From: JBCBRD01 sp039819785
Lineage (GTDB): Bacteria; Pseudomonadota; Alphaproteobacteria; Rhizobiales; Hyphomicrobiaceae
Direction: 5' to 3'
DNA: 64,000 nt
Assembly: GCA_039819785.1 (NCBI GenBank)
Contig: JBCBRH010000001.1
Location: 124,001 to 188,000 of the forward strand
Positions 42,391 through 52,100 of the stretch are shown one piece after another (positions within the stretch are counted from its first letter, which is position 1; each line of letters starts with the position of its first letter). Below the pieces are notes generated by a model. The model made no database searches, was not told the origin of the DNA, and saw nothing but the letters and a program-made list of their open reading frames with translations. A program made the translations under genes and the position numbers.

Positions 42391-43782
42391 ATGGGTCAGA
42401 CATGGTCGCCGGGCAGTTGGCGCGGTTTTCCAATTCAGCAGGTTCCAGACTATCCAGACGCCAAGGCGCTGCAGGATGTGGAAGCGCAACTGGCGACATT
42501 CCCGCCGCTGGTTTTTGCCGGCGAAGCGCGGGACCTGAAGAAGCGGCTTGCCGAGGTGGCCAATCGTGAGGCGTTCCTGCTTCAAGGTGGGGACTGCGCG
42601 GAAAGCTTTGCCGAACACCATGCCGACAACATTCGCGATTTCTTCCGTGTGTTTTTGCAGATGGCCGTCGTGCTCACGTATGCTGGTTCACTGCCTGTCG
42701 TGAAGGTCGGGCGGATTGCAGGGCAATTTGCCAAGCCACGCTCGTCGCCTGTCGAAAAGCGCGACGGTGTTGAGCTTCCCAGCTACCGGGGTGACATCAT
42801 CAATGGGACCGAGTTCACACCCGAAGCCCGCATTCCTGATCCCGAGCGGCAGGTCCATGCCTATCGTCAGGCTGCGGCGACCTTGAATCTGATCCGTGCG
42901 TTTGCAGGCGGGGGCTATGCTGACCTTGACCGTGTGCATCAGTGGACTTTGGGGTTTGTGCAGGACAGCCCGCAGGGGCACCGTTATCAGGAGCTGGCGG
43001 ACCGCATCGATGAAACGCTGGCCTTCATGCGGTCATGCGGGATTACGTCTGAGAACACTTCGCAGGTTCGCTCAACGCGGTTCTACACCAGCCATGAGGC
43101 GCTGCTTTTGGGATATGAAGAGGCGCTCACGCGGCTCGATTCCACAAGTGGCGACTGGTACGCGACGTCGGGGCACATGCTCTGGATCGGTGACAGAACC
43201 CGCCAGCCAGACCACGCCCATGTCGAGTTTGCACGCGGTGTCAAAAATCCGATCGGTTTGAAATGCGGCCCATCCATGGAGCCTGATGGCTTGTTGCGGT
43301 TGATCGACCAGCTGAACCCGGAAAACGAGGCTGGCCGCCTAACTCTCATCTGCCGTTTTGGTGCAGCCAAAGTCTTGGAGCATTTGCCAAAGCTGATCCA
43401 GGCCGTGGAGCGGGAAGGCCGAACGGTTGTCTGGTCGTGTGATCCAATGCATGGCAACACGATCTCTGCGGCGACCGGGTTCAAGACGCGGCCGTTCGAT
43501 CGGATTCTGTCGGAGGTGGATGCGTTTTTCGATGTCCACCAGGCCGAGGGTAGTCATCCTGGCGGCGTTCATGTCGAGATGACGGGGCAAAATGTAACGG
43601 AGTGCACCGGCGGAGCGTCGGCCATTTCGGAGGCGCAGCTGTCGGATCGCTATCACACCCATTGCGATCCACGATTGAATGCTGACCAGGCGCTGGAACT
43701 GTCGTTCCTGATTGCTGAGCGTCTGAAGCAAAACCGGCTGGCCAATGCGGCTCCGACGCAACGTATTGAGGCGGCGGGTTAA
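42391..43782 (+). CDS. 3-deoxy-7-phosphoheptulonate synthase, class II
   Basis: 463 residues, the usual size of plant-type (class II) DAHP synthases. Recognisable segments are [11 protein letters not shown] with the metal-binding cysteine, [19 protein letters not shown], a [10 protein letters not shown] loop, [11 protein letters not shown] and [20 protein letters not shown] (in part). It condenses phosphoenolpyruvate and erythrose-4-phosphate to start aromatic amino acid synthesis. Start [11 protein letters not shown] matches the family. It sits alone, upstream of nadE by 135 bp. Confidence 0.93.
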   Translation: MGQTWSPGSWRGFPIQQVPDYPDAKALQDVEAQLATFPPLVFAGEARDLKKRLAEVANREAFLLQGGDCAESFAEHHADNIRDFFRVFLQMAVVLTYAGSLPVVKVGRIAGQFAKPRSSPVEKRDGVELPSYRGDIINGTEFTPEARIPDPERQVHAYRQAAATLNLIRAFAGGGYADLDRVHQWTLGFVQDSPQGHRYQELADRIDETLAFMRSCGITSENTSQVRSTRFYTSHEALLLGYEEALTRLDSTSGDWYATSGHMLWIGDRTRQPDHAHVEFARGVKNPIGLKCGPSMEPDGLLRLIDQLNPENEAGRLTLICRFGAAKVLEHLPKLIQAVEREGRTVVWSCDPMHGNTISAATGFKTRPFDRILSEVDAFFDVHQAEGSHPGGVHVEMTGQNVTECTGGASAISEAQLSDRYHTHCDPRLNADQALELSFLIAERLKQNRLANAAPTQRIEAAG

Positions 43783-43917
43783 GGGGCTTTGGACGGGAGC
43801 CATTGGCGCTGGCGTCAGGACTGGTCCGGCGGGCGCTGGACCACGTTCCAACCCTGAACTGGTTTTCAGGTTCGCGTAGGGTGATCGATGCATGGGGTCA
43901 TGGACAACGAGGGTTGA

Positions 43918-45654
43918 GTGTTGAGAATTGCGATTGCCCAACTCAATCCGACGGTTGGCGACCTTTCTGGCAATATCGAAAAGATGCGGCAGGCACGGGC
44001 GGAAGCTGAGGAGCTGGGAGCGGACCTAGTGGTTTTCTCCGAGCTATTCGTAACGGGCTATCCCCCCGAGGACCTCGTTTTAAAGGCGTCGTTTGCAGCG
44101 CGGTGTCGTTCGCTCGTCGAGGCCTTCGCCGCGGACATGGGTCCTGGCCCTGCCGTGTTGACTGGTACAGTTTGGCCCGAAGGTGAGAAGCTTTTCAACG
44201 CAGCCGTTTTATTGGACGACGGTTGCGTTCAGGCCGTGCGCGCCAAAGTCGACCTTCCCAACTATGGCGTGTTTGACGAGAAGCGCGTTTTCGATCCCGG
44301 GCCGCTTCCTGGACCGATCCCGTTTCGCGGTGTCCGCATCGGTGCGCCGATCTGCGAAGACATCTGGAAGGAAGAAGTTACAGAGTGCCTCGAAGAATGC
44401 GGCGCTGAAATCCTTGTCGTGCCGAATGGGTCACCATTTGACCGATCCAAACCTGACTTGCGGATCAATGTCGCCGTGGCACGGGTCACGGAAACCAACC
44501 TCCCGCTGGTGTATGTCAATCAGATTGGCGGGCAGGATGAGCTTGTGTTTGATGGCTCCTCGTTTGTGCTGAATGCGGACCGATCGCTGGCTGTTCAGAT
44601 GCCCGGCTGGCAGGAAGGCATTGTCCTGGCGGAGTGGGAGAACGGCACAGATGGGTGGGTGTGCAAGACTGACAGTGCGGCCCAGTTGCCCGATGATGAC
44701 GCCAATGCGTACAGCGCCTGCGTCCTTGGTTTGCGGGATTATGTGAACAAGAATGGCTTTCCCGGTGTGGTCCTTGGATTATCAGGCGGGATTGATTCAG
44801 CGCTGGTTGCTGCCATGGCCGTCGATGCCTTGGGCCCGGAGCGTGTCCACTGCGTGATGCTTCCCTATCGCTACACGTCGGATGAAAGCCGGACGGATGC
44901 GTCTGCATGCGCCAAGGCTTTGGGGCTGACCTACGAGACGATCGATATTGCACCCGCGGTCGAAGGTTTCCTCGAACAGCTTGGCGAACCGTTGGGGGAC
45001 AAACTTGCAGGCGTCACGATTGAAAACATTCAGAGCCGCGTCAGGGGTTCGACACTGATGGCGCTGTCGAATGCGACAGGTGCGATGGTTGTGACAACGG
45101 GCAACAAATCTGAAATGTCGGTCGGATACGCGACGCTCTATGGCGATATGAATGGCGGTTTCAATCCCATCAAGGACCTCTACAAGATGGAGGTATACCG
45201 GCTTGCGGCTTGGCGGAACGCGCATCGGATTGTAGGCGGAATGGGCCCTGCTGGTGTTGTGATCCCCGAACGCATTCTCACGAAGGCGCCATCCGCCGAA
45301 TTGCGCGCCGACCAGACCGATCAGGACAGCCTGCCGGAGTATGATGTCCTTGATGATATTCTGAGCTGTCTGGTTGAGGCCGAAATGCCGGTCGCCGATA
45401 TCGTTGCGCGCGGTCACGACATCGAGACCGTGAAGCGGATCGAGCATCTGTTGTACATCTCTGAATACAAGAGGCGGCAGGCGGCCCCGGGTGTGAAGAT
45501 TTCATCGCGCAGTTTCGGGCGGGAACGGCGCTATCCAATCACCAACCGATACCGGGAGCCTTTGGAGGCCAAGGCGGTGCCCGAACCGGTTGGAGCTGAC
45601 GCCAAACCTCAGCATATCCCCATGCCCAGCGCCGATGGAGGCGATGCCGGTTAG
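43918..45654 (+). CDS. nadE: Glutamine-dependent NAD(+) synthetase
   Basis: 578 residues with two domains. The nitrilase-type glutaminase part (about 1-250) has the catalytic triad Glu42 (FSELFVTGYPP), Lys110 (RAKVDLPNYGVFDEKR) and Cys146 (GAPICEDIW). The synthetase part has the ATP loop GLSGGIDSAL (Ser289-Ser294), TTGNKSEMSVGYATLYGDM and KAPSAELRADQTDQDSLP. It makes NAD from nicotinate adenine dinucleotide, glutamine and ATP. GTG 43918 has GAGGG upstream. Confidence 0.94.
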   Translation: MLRIAIAQLNPTVGDLSGNIEKMRQARAEAEELGADLVVFSELFVTGYPPEDLVLKASFAARCRSLVEAFAADMGPGPAVLTGTVWPEGEKLFNAAVLLDDGCVQAVRAKVDLPNYGVFDEKRVFDPGPLPGPIPFRGVRIGAPICEDIWKEEVTECLEECGAEILVVPNGSPFDRSKPDLRINVAVARVTETNLPLVYVNQIGGQDELVFDGSSFVLNADRSLAVQMPGWQEGIVLAEWENGTDGWVCKTDSAAQLPDDDANAYSACVLGLRDYVNKNGFPGVVLGLSGGIDSALVAAMAVDALGPERVHCVMLPYRYTSDESRTDASACAKALGLTYETIDIAPAVEGFLEQLGEPLGDKLAGVTIENIQSRVRGSTLMALSNATGAMVVTTGNKSEMSVGYATLYGDMNGGFNPIKDLYKMEVYRLAAWRNAHRIVGGMGPAGVVIPERILTKAPSAELRADQTDQDSLPEYDVLDDILSCLVEAEMPVADIVARGHDIETVKRIEHLLYISEYKRRQAAPGVKISSRSFGRERRYPITNRYREPLEAKAVPEPVGADAKPQHIPMPSADGGDAG

Positions 45655-45848
45655 GCGGTCTTGCTGGTTTGGGGGACAAGCATGATCGCAGGTTTGTTTC
45701 CAATTTGATGGTTTCAGAAACGATTTGTTTGCCAGTTCCGTTGCATACTCATCCTGTGTGCAGCGCGTTTGAAACGGGCCGAAAGCGGTTAAAGCTGAGG
45801 GCGCTTGCTGCGGGTGCAGATAAAAGCTGACCCATTGAAAGCTTTACC

Positions 45849-46382
45849 ATGGCGACGAACCATTTCCTCGAAGATGCCCCGCCGATGTGGTGGATCTCGT
45901 GTTCTGAGCCAGATGGCCCGGACGCGGACATCATGTCGGGACAATTGCACCTGGGGCACCAGCACTGCTTTCTCAATGAAATCGTCGACTACGACATCGC
46001 CAAGCAGTCCAGCCGGGACAATGACGGGTTGATCCTGGCTGGTATGGGCTTCTTGATCCTGGCCGCTCTATTTCTCAACGCCATTGTAGTGTTTGGCTGG
46101 TCCTGGAAATTTTGGCTTGCCGTTGGGTTTTGCGGGTTTTTCTCTGTCGTGAGTTTGATCGAGGCCAGTCAGATCGCACCCGTGACGCAATATGACCTTC
46201 ACATCTACTTGGTCGATGACGCGACCTTGGCTTTTTCAAGCGCGGATCTGGAAGATGTCTCGCGTCTTGTGGAGGTCTTGGAGGACGCTGTGACTTTGAA
46301 CGGCATGGCTGATGGGCGCGTGATGGGGCCGGAGCAAAACGCAACAAGTGAACACACTTGGACGACTGATCGCGCGGCGTAG
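45849..46382 (+). CDS. Two-pass membrane protein, hypothetical (DUF6232-like)
   Basis: 177 residues. A soluble start is followed by two adjacent transmembrane helices (about 61-103) and a C-terminal cytoplasmic region (QYDLHIYLVDDATLAFSS, then DVSRLVEVLEDAV). This order (short beta start, two helices, beta-alpha tail with residues that look at membrane-bound nucleotides or lipids) resembles DUF6232-type small membrane proteins, but I am not sure. It lies between nadE and gltX. Confidence 0.6.
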   Translation: MATNHFLEDAPPMWWISCSEPDGPDADIMSGQLHLGHQHCFLNEIVDYDIAKQSSRDNDGLILAGMGFLILAALFLNAIVVFGWSWKFWLAVGFCGFFSVVSLIEASQIAPVTQYDLHIYLVDDATLAFSSADLEDVSRLVEVLEDAVTLNGMADGRVMGPEQNATSEHTWTTDRAA

Positions 46383-46472
46383 TCCCGTTGAAAGTGCGTT
46401 GACGTCTTGCCGCGTCCTGAAATCTCTGTCAGACCGCTCACCGGATTGTCCATCAGGATTTCGATACCCTAC

Positions 46473-47846
46473 ATGACTGTCAAAGCACGCTTCGCGCCAA
46501 GCCCGACCGGTCTGCTCCACGTCGGCAACATTCGAACCGCGATTTTGAATTACTTGTTTTGCCGCAAGCATGATGGCGACTTCATGCTGCGGTTCGACGA
46601 CACCGATCGTGAGCGCGCTAAGGACGAATTTGTTGATGCCATTCGCGAGGACCTGGCTTGGCTTGGGTTGTCGGCAGAAAGCGAAGTGCGTCAATCAGAT
46701 CGCACGGATCGTTACCGGATGGCTGCTGATCGTTTGCGCGAGCAGGGTCTGTTGTACCCATGTTTTGAAACGCCCGACGAGCTCGACCGCCGCAGAAAGC
46801 GGCAGCTGGCCCGCGGTCTGCCACCGATTTACGATCGGGCGGCCCTGCGGTTGAGTGACGATGAACGCGAGGCCCTACGGGGTGAAGGGCGCGAGCCGCA
46901 TTGGCGGTTCAGGCTGCCGAACACCGGCGGTGATTTGAATGATCTGCAACCCAAAACCAGCGCTGCCAAATGGGATGACCTGGTGCGAGGCGCCCAATCG
47001 GTTGATCTTGGCTCGCTTTCAGATCCGGTTATGATCCGCGAGGATGGCTCTTATCTCTACACGTTCACGAGCGTGGTGGATGATGCGGAATTGGACATCA
47101 CCCACGTGATCCGTGGTGAGGATCATATTACCAATACGGGTGTACAGATTTCATTGTTTGAAGCGCTTGGTGCAACGCCGCCTGCGTTCGGGCACCACAA
47201 TCTCTTGGTGGCGGCTGACGGAAAAGCGCTGTCGAAGCGGCTTGGGTCTTTGTCGATCCGTTCGCTGCGTGACGAAGGCCTGGAGCCCATGGCCGTCGTT
47301 TCGCATGCCGCACTTATTGGAACGTCCGACCCCATTGAGCCCCATGCCGACATTGCGTCACTTGCTGCCCTTTTTTCACCTTCGAAACTTTCTGCTGCTC
47401 CGGCACGGTTTGACCCGACCGAGCTGCGCACGCTTAACGGCAAGATGGTGCATGAACTGGCGTTCGACGCCGTTGAGGCGCGATTGGCGGCCATGGACGT
47501 TGGAGGGGGTGACATGTTCTGGCGGGCCGTGCGTGGCAACCTCACGACGCTTGAAGACGCAAAGACATGGTGGCAGGTGGTGAATAGTCCGGTTCAGCCG
47601 GTTGTCGAAGATCAGGCGTTTTTAGACGAGGCCTTGAAGCACCTGCCAGATGAGCCCTGGGACGGTGAGACATGGGGTGCGTGGACGTCGGCTGTGAAGG
47701 CTGGGACGGGGGCCAAAGGCAAGGCTTTGTTCATGCCGCTGCGTCTGGCGTTGACCGGTGAAAAATCCGGACCAGAAATGCAGCTCCTCCTGCCGCTGAT
47801 TGGTCACGCGCGCGCCGTTCCTCGCCTTAAAGGTGAAACGGCCTGA
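46473..47846 (+). CDS. gltX: Glutamate-tRNA ligase
   Basis: 457 residues. The class I HIGH-type motif is LLHVGN (His16) in [15 protein letters not shown], and the second motif is KALSKRLGS (Lys251-Lys255). The catalytic domain includes [12 protein letters not shown] and [19 protein letters not shown]. The C-terminal anticodon domain is shorter than in E. coli GltX, as in the second alphaproteobacterial GltX, which can mischarge tRNA-Gln; which role it has cannot be told here. ATG 46473 gives [13 protein letters not shown]. The binding site is weak. Confidence 0.92.
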   Translation: MTVKARFAPSPTGLLHVGNIRTAILNYLFCRKHDGDFMLRFDDTDRERAKDEFVDAIREDLAWLGLSAESEVRQSDRTDRYRMAADRLREQGLLYPCFETPDELDRRRKRQLARGLPPIYDRAALRLSDDEREALRGEGREPHWRFRLPNTGGDLNDLQPKTSAAKWDDLVRGAQSVDLGSLSDPVMIREDGSYLYTFTSVVDDAELDITHVIRGEDHITNTGVQISLFEALGATPPAFGHHNLLVAADGKALSKRLGSLSIRSLRDEGLEPMAVVSHAALIGTSDPIEPHADIASLAALFSPSKLSAAPARFDPTELRTLNGKMVHELAFDAVEARLAAMDVGGGDMFWRAVRGNLTTLEDAKTWWQVVNSPVQPVVEDQAFLDEALKHLPDEPWDGETWGAWTSAVKAGTGAKGKALFMPLRLALTGEKSGPEMQLLLPLIGHARAVPRLKGETA

Positions 47847-47967
47847 CGAGACTGGGTCAGGGACGGGTCGATCAGTTTGTCTGCTTCGAGTTAGACGATA
47901 CTCGGGCAGCAAGACTGCCGATATTGGCTATGCCGTTGGACTGGTTTTCAGTGGAAGGAGGTTTCAG

Positions 47968-48540
47968 TCAACTTGCCGTTTCAGTGGAATTGAACCGAGC
48001 CATGGATTTTTTCGGCGCGGAAACGCCCTTGCGCATGAACGTGACCGGGAACGAAAGACGTGGGGAAATAACACGGATCCCATAGGACGAGATGCGGTAT
48101 CCCTTTGACTGGAAAAAGCCGGTGGCGCTTTGAAATGAGCGAATGGTGAGGCTTTGGAAACCGGCAGCTGCCGTTTCAGCCTCAACGATTTCCAGAAGCC
48201 GTGCGCCAACGCCTGAGAGTGCGAACATCGGCCTGACGAACAAGGCTGTGATCTTTGCTGTATCTTGCTGATCAGTTGAGGGTTGCCAACTGGCAGCGGC
48301 GATCATCTGACCATCGAGCCAGACACCGAGATTTGGGTTCGAAAACAATTTGTCCGTGTAGGCAGGCGAGCGCACGAAGCGGCTCCACTCGTCAACGTCT
48401 TCAGGCGTCATCATATCGCGAGCCAGGAGGCGCACGGATGTCTCATGGACGTGACGCAGGTCCGACATGTCATCGGCGATAACCTGCCGGATTTCGGCAA
48501 TGGTTCCCAAACTGGGCAGCCCGTTGATCAGGTTATCCAT
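47968..48540 (-). CDS. GNAT-family N-acetyltransferase
   Basis: 190 residues. The acetyl-CoA loop is ITALFVRPMFALSGVGARLLEIVE, with the R/Q-x-x-G-x-G/A core replaced by A-L-S-G-V-G-A, then AAGFQSLTIRSFQSATGFFQSKGY. This is the GNAT fold; the substrate cannot be read. The C-terminal 30 residues are an unusual basic extension. ATG 48540 is the first in frame. It converges with gltX. Confidence 0.8.
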   Translation of the reverse strand: MDNLINGLPSLGTIAEIRQVIADDMSDLRHVHETSVRLLARDMMTPEDVDEWSRFVRSPAYTDKLFSNPNLGVWLDGQMIAAASWQPSTDQQDTAKITALFVRPMFALSGVGARLLEIVEAETAAAGFQSLTIRSFQSATGFFQSKGYRISSYGIRVISPRLSFPVTFMRKGVSAPKKSMARFNSTETAS

Positions 48541-48893
48541 TAGGTCCTATCGCCTCTTTTTGCTGGCCATCAGCAGGTTATTGGCAGATATCTGTCTTGG
48601 GTAGCTAACGGGTCGAAAAGTGGTTCGGATCGGTCGTTACTTTCTTGAAAGCCCACGACATATCAGTCGTGTCGCGACAAGGCTCTCCACGGGGTATTGC
48701 TCAAACAGGTGTCCGACAGCGTGGCTTTAATTCGAACCCACCTGCCGGCGTGATCTCTGGAAAACACTCGAGACGCCACAGGTGCAAAATGCGGCGCGCA
48801 ACCTAATTGTCGCCACACTTATCTTCCGCCAACGGTCCATTTCAAATCGCCTGTTGCGAATTGGTGACTAATGGATGTGCCAAAGGTAGTGGG
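48541..48893. other. Intergenic region, no gene seen
   Basis: 353 bp between a reverse-strand acetyltransferase and the reverse-strand DUF2865 gene. I see no start with a binding site, no clear RNA structure and no terminator with a T-run. CACGACATATCAGTCGTG near 48655 is a short inverted repeat. Confidence 0.4.
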
Positions 48894-49991
48894 CTACCGG
48901 CTGGTGTGCGTCCAGGATGAGGCTTGGGCATTGCGCTGGCCCGTCGCGCCGGCAGCTTGGTTTGTCGCGTCGGCTCGACCGGTGGAATTTGGCAGGGCGC
49001 CCTGTTGATTTGGCGGCGCTTCTGATTGCGGAATGTATTCCGCCTGCTTGCATGAGCAGCCCTGAACGTACTCTTTGCGATATTTAAAAGCGGTGCCCAA
49101 CTGGGTGTAGGGTTTGCTATCGCCCACGGCGACCATCTGGTCGATGCTGCTGCCCGGATTTTGGTAATAGTACAACTGTGAGGGTGCCGCGCATTGTGAT
49201 TGGCAGACATCCGCGTCGCGCTGGAAGTGGTTCGGTAACGTGGAGAAGCTGACGGGGAAGTAGTAGCCATCGCACAGGCGCACACACATCGTGCGATAGG
49301 TTGCAAAAGGCAGCCGACCGTACGTGTTGCCCTCGTATGAACCGCCAGCGCCACCAGAATCTTCGTCCTGCCAGAACGGTGAGAAGGCATTTCGGTCCCG
49401 TCGGCGGGCTTCGCGGGTATAATCACTGCCGCAGTTGTTACGCGCGAGTTCGCGGATGATTTCGTCTTGGTATGAGGATTGTCCTGACGATTCAATTGCC
49501 ATGCGCTGATTGTCGAGTTCGGCAAGTTCACGCCGTGCGCTCTCAGCTTCGTTGGCCAGCGAGATACACTGCCTCGTCCGACGCAAGGTCTTAGAAAACA
49601 GAAAATATTCGTAGCAATCGCGACGGTCGAGCTGTGTTTCAGCGCGCCGGATCTTCTGATTGAGTTCGCGGATCTGCGATCTCAACTGCGGGAGTTGCGC
49701 GCGTTCGGAACTGCCCCGTTGGGTCTCTTGAACCAGCCGCTGTTCGAGTTTCACACAAACTGGCGAGCGATTGTTCCACGACTGGTCGACGCCGCCCGGG
49801 TTCGGCACCTGGGTTGGGGCCTGCTGCTCGAACTGGGGTTGCTGGCGCGGCGCAGGCTGGCGCTGTACCGGCTGGTTGTCTTCCCATGGCCATTGGAAGC
49901 CTTGGGCCAAGCTGGGCTGGGACATCGTCAACAGCGCAAGCGATGACGCAAGGAAGCACCAGATGGCTCTTTGAACGTGTGCGTAGGTCAT
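48894..49991 (-). CDS. DUF2865-domain envelope protein
   Basis: 365 residues. A signal peptide (ending near SQPSLAQ) leads to a Gln/Pro-rich stretch, a coiled coil (about 80-155, RSQIRELNQKIRRAETQLD) and a cysteine-rich C-terminal domain: MCVRLCDGYYFPVSFS, DADVCQSQCAAPSQLYYYQNPG, GDSKPYTQLGTAFKYRKEY and the CSCKQ end. These are the DUF2865 signature motifs of Hyphomicrobiales and relatives. The role is unknown, probably in the cell envelope. ATG 49991 is chosen for the signal peptide. Confidence 0.85.
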   Translation of the reverse strand: MTYAHVQRAIWCFLASSLALLTMSQPSLAQGFQWPWEDNQPVQRQPAPRQQPQFEQQAPTQVPNPGGVDQSWNNRSPVCVKLEQRLVQETQRGSSERAQLPQLRSQIRELNQKIRRAETQLDRRDCYEYFLFSKTLRRTRQCISLANEAESARRELAELDNQRMAIESSGQSSYQDEIIRELARNNCGSDYTREARRRDRNAFSPFWQDEDSGGAGGSYEGNTYGRLPFATYRTMCVRLCDGYYFPVSFSTLPNHFQRDADVCQSQCAAPSQLYYYQNPGSSIDQMVAVGDSKPYTQLGTAFKYRKEYVQGCSCKQAEYIPQSEAPPNQQGALPNSTGRADATNQAAGATGQRNAQASSWTHTSR

Positions 49992-50311
49992 AAGCGGTCT
50001 ATGGGTTTGCCTAAGCTCCGGTGTCCACCCAAATGGATGCACGTCACCGTTCTAACAGGCCCAGCCATTGCGCTCAAATGTTGGCCACATCGTGAGTTCA
50101 CCTGCTTTTTGCGGGTGGAGACCCCGGTTTGGGCGCTCTTGAGAACTAAGCGGGTGTGTGATGCAGAAAACTGCAGGGTTTTCAGGCTGCAGTTCGCAAA
50201 GGTCTGCGCGTGCCGATGATAGCTGCGTGCAGTCATCGTCCTTGACGCCTGGAAGCTTCTGGCGGCATAACGCCGTCCCTCTCCCTCATCCCCAACGGCG
50301 GACTAATTCCT
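49992..50311. other. Intergenic region between DUF2865 gene and cysS
   Basis: 320 bp between divergent genes. No supported gene. ACTGCAGG/CTGCAGTT-like short palindromes occur near 50172-50194; nothing else is recognised. Confidence 0.4.
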
Positions 50312-51727
50312 GTGGCGATTGAACTTCAGCTTTACGATGGAAAATCGCGCAGTAAAAAGCCGGTGGTTCCACTGCGCCCGGACGACGTGCGGATGTATGT
50401 CTGCGGACCAACGGTGTATGACTACGCCCACATCGGAAATGCCCGGCCTGTGATCGTTTTCGATCTGTTATTCCGGCTGCTGCGCTACACGTTCGGAGCT
50501 GAGCACGTCAGGTATGTCCGAAACATTACGGACGTCGATGACAAGATTAATGCAAGGGCGCGTGACGAAGGCATTTCTATCCGCGATTTGACGGACCGGA
50601 CGGCGCGGCAGTTTCACTGTGATATTGCAGCCCTAGGTGTTCTGCCGCCAACGGTTGAACCTAGGGCCACTGAACATATCGAAGAAATGAAGGCGATGTG
50701 CGAGGCCCTTGTTGCAAAAGGGTTTGCATATGCTGCCGAGGGGCACGTTCTATTTCATGTGCCATCCATGGCCGATTATGGAGCGCTGTCTGGCCGTTCC
50801 GTCGAGGATATGCAGGCCGGTGCTCGGGTCGAAGTGGCGCCGTATAAAAAAGACCCCATGGATTTCGTCCTGTGGAAGCCTTCGGTTGAGGGCGAGCCTG
50901 GCTGGGACAGCCCGTGTGGCCTGGAGGGGAAGGGGCGACCGGGTTGGCACATTGAATGTTCGGCAATGGCTGCCAAACACTTAGGAGAGACCTTTGACAT
51001 CCATGGTGGCGGCATTGACCTGATGTTCCCGCATCATGAAAACGAACTGGCGCAGTCACGGTGCGCGCATGGCACCGACGTGATGGCCAACATCTGGATG
51101 CACAACGGTTTTTTGCAGGTCGAAGGTGAGAAAATGTCCAAGTCGCTGGGCAATTTCATCACCATCCATGACCTATTGGAGACCGACGCGTTCGGGGGCA
51201 CGCCTTGGCACGGACGGGTATTGCGGTGGGCCATGCTTTCGACCCACTACCGGCAACCGATCGATTGGACGGTGCAGCGGCTGCAGCAGTCGCGGGCGGC
51301 ACTGTTTGAGTTTGCAGATGTGCTCCATGACGTCGAAGCCGACGGGATTGATCCAAATGCCGAGGTCCTGTCTGCCCTTGCCGATGATCTGAATACGCCG
51401 CGAGTGATTTCAATTCTGCATGGCCGGCTGAAAACTGCGAAACGGGATACGGACGCGGCGCGCGAGCTGAAGGCCACAATGCTTATGTCTGGGTTTTACG
51501 GTGGCGAAAGCGTTGATGAACTTGATGTCGGCAAATCGCCGGGTGAAAGCGTGGATGCCGATGAGGTGGCGCAGCTCATTGCTGCCCGGCATACGGCGCG
51601 CAATGCCAAGGATTGGGCTGAGAGCGATCGCATTCGTGATGCACTCGCGGCGAAGGGCATCAAACTTAAGGATACGAAAGACCCTGTCTCTGGCGAGATC
51701 GTTACCACCTGGGATGTGGAACGGTAA
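50312..51727 (+). CDS. cysS: Cysteine-tRNA ligase
   Basis: 471 residues. The first motif MYVCGPTVYDYAHIGNARP gives the zinc-binding cysteine and the HIGN signature, and KMSKS is intact in EKMSKSLGNFIT (about residue 273). Zinc ligands continue in WHIECSAMAAKHLGETFDIHGGGIDL (in part). It charges tRNA-Cys in the cytoplasm. It starts with GTG 50312 and lacks a good binding site; the extension upstream is not family-like. Confidence 0.93.
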   Translation: MAIELQLYDGKSRSKKPVVPLRPDDVRMYVCGPTVYDYAHIGNARPVIVFDLLFRLLRYTFGAEHVRYVRNITDVDDKINARARDEGISIRDLTDRTARQFHCDIAALGVLPPTVEPRATEHIEEMKAMCEALVAKGFAYAAEGHVLFHVPSMADYGALSGRSVEDMQAGARVEVAPYKKDPMDFVLWKPSVEGEPGWDSPCGLEGKGRPGWHIECSAMAAKHLGETFDIHGGGIDLMFPHHENELAQSRCAHGTDVMANIWMHNGFLQVEGEKMSKSLGNFITIHDLLETDAFGGTPWHGRVLRWAMLSTHYRQPIDWTVQRLQQSRAALFEFADVLHDVEADGIDPNAEVLSALADDLNTPRVISILHGRLKTAKRDTDAARELKATMLMSGFYGGESVDELDVGKSPGESVDADEVAQLIAARHTARNAKDWAESDRIRDALAAKGIKLKDTKDPVSGEIVTTWDVER

Positions 51728-52100
51728 GACCGGTGCGAGCCGTCGTTAAGCTTACGCGCTTTAGGACACCGGGATGGATCGTCAATACCTGGAGAGTTGT
51801 TTTCTATCGGGTGTGTTGAGGGATTGGTAAGGCTGGGCAGGTTTTGAGACGCATTTGAACAAAACTGAAACCTTTAGGATCGAAACTGCCATTTGCCGAG
51901 CCGGAGTGGCGCATAGATGATCATGCGTTGGTCTGTGGTGTTTGTTAAATTGACCAGCTGAAGCGGAAGGGCTAGCCGCATGGCGGCTGTCTGCGTTACA
52001 AGCGGCGAGATTTGAGGCCCGAGTTTCAAAGCCAGTGGTCTGCGTGCAACCGTGCGCGGCCAACACTCAAAAGCAGCGGCCAAGGCTGCACGGAATAGGT
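51728..52100. other. Intergenic region upstream of cimA
   Basis: 373 bp with no convincing gene or riboswitch-like structure. The forward frame of cimA is open from 52035, but the sequence before 52101 does not look like the family. Confidence 0.4.

Noticed and set aside
48541..48893. Possible structured RNA in the gap after the acetyltransferase gene
   Set aside because: Only one short inverted repeat is seen; no long paired arms and no terminator.
49992..50311. 6S-like RNA upstream of cysS
   Set aside because: I could not trace the long double-stranded rod with a central bubble; only short local palindromes are present.
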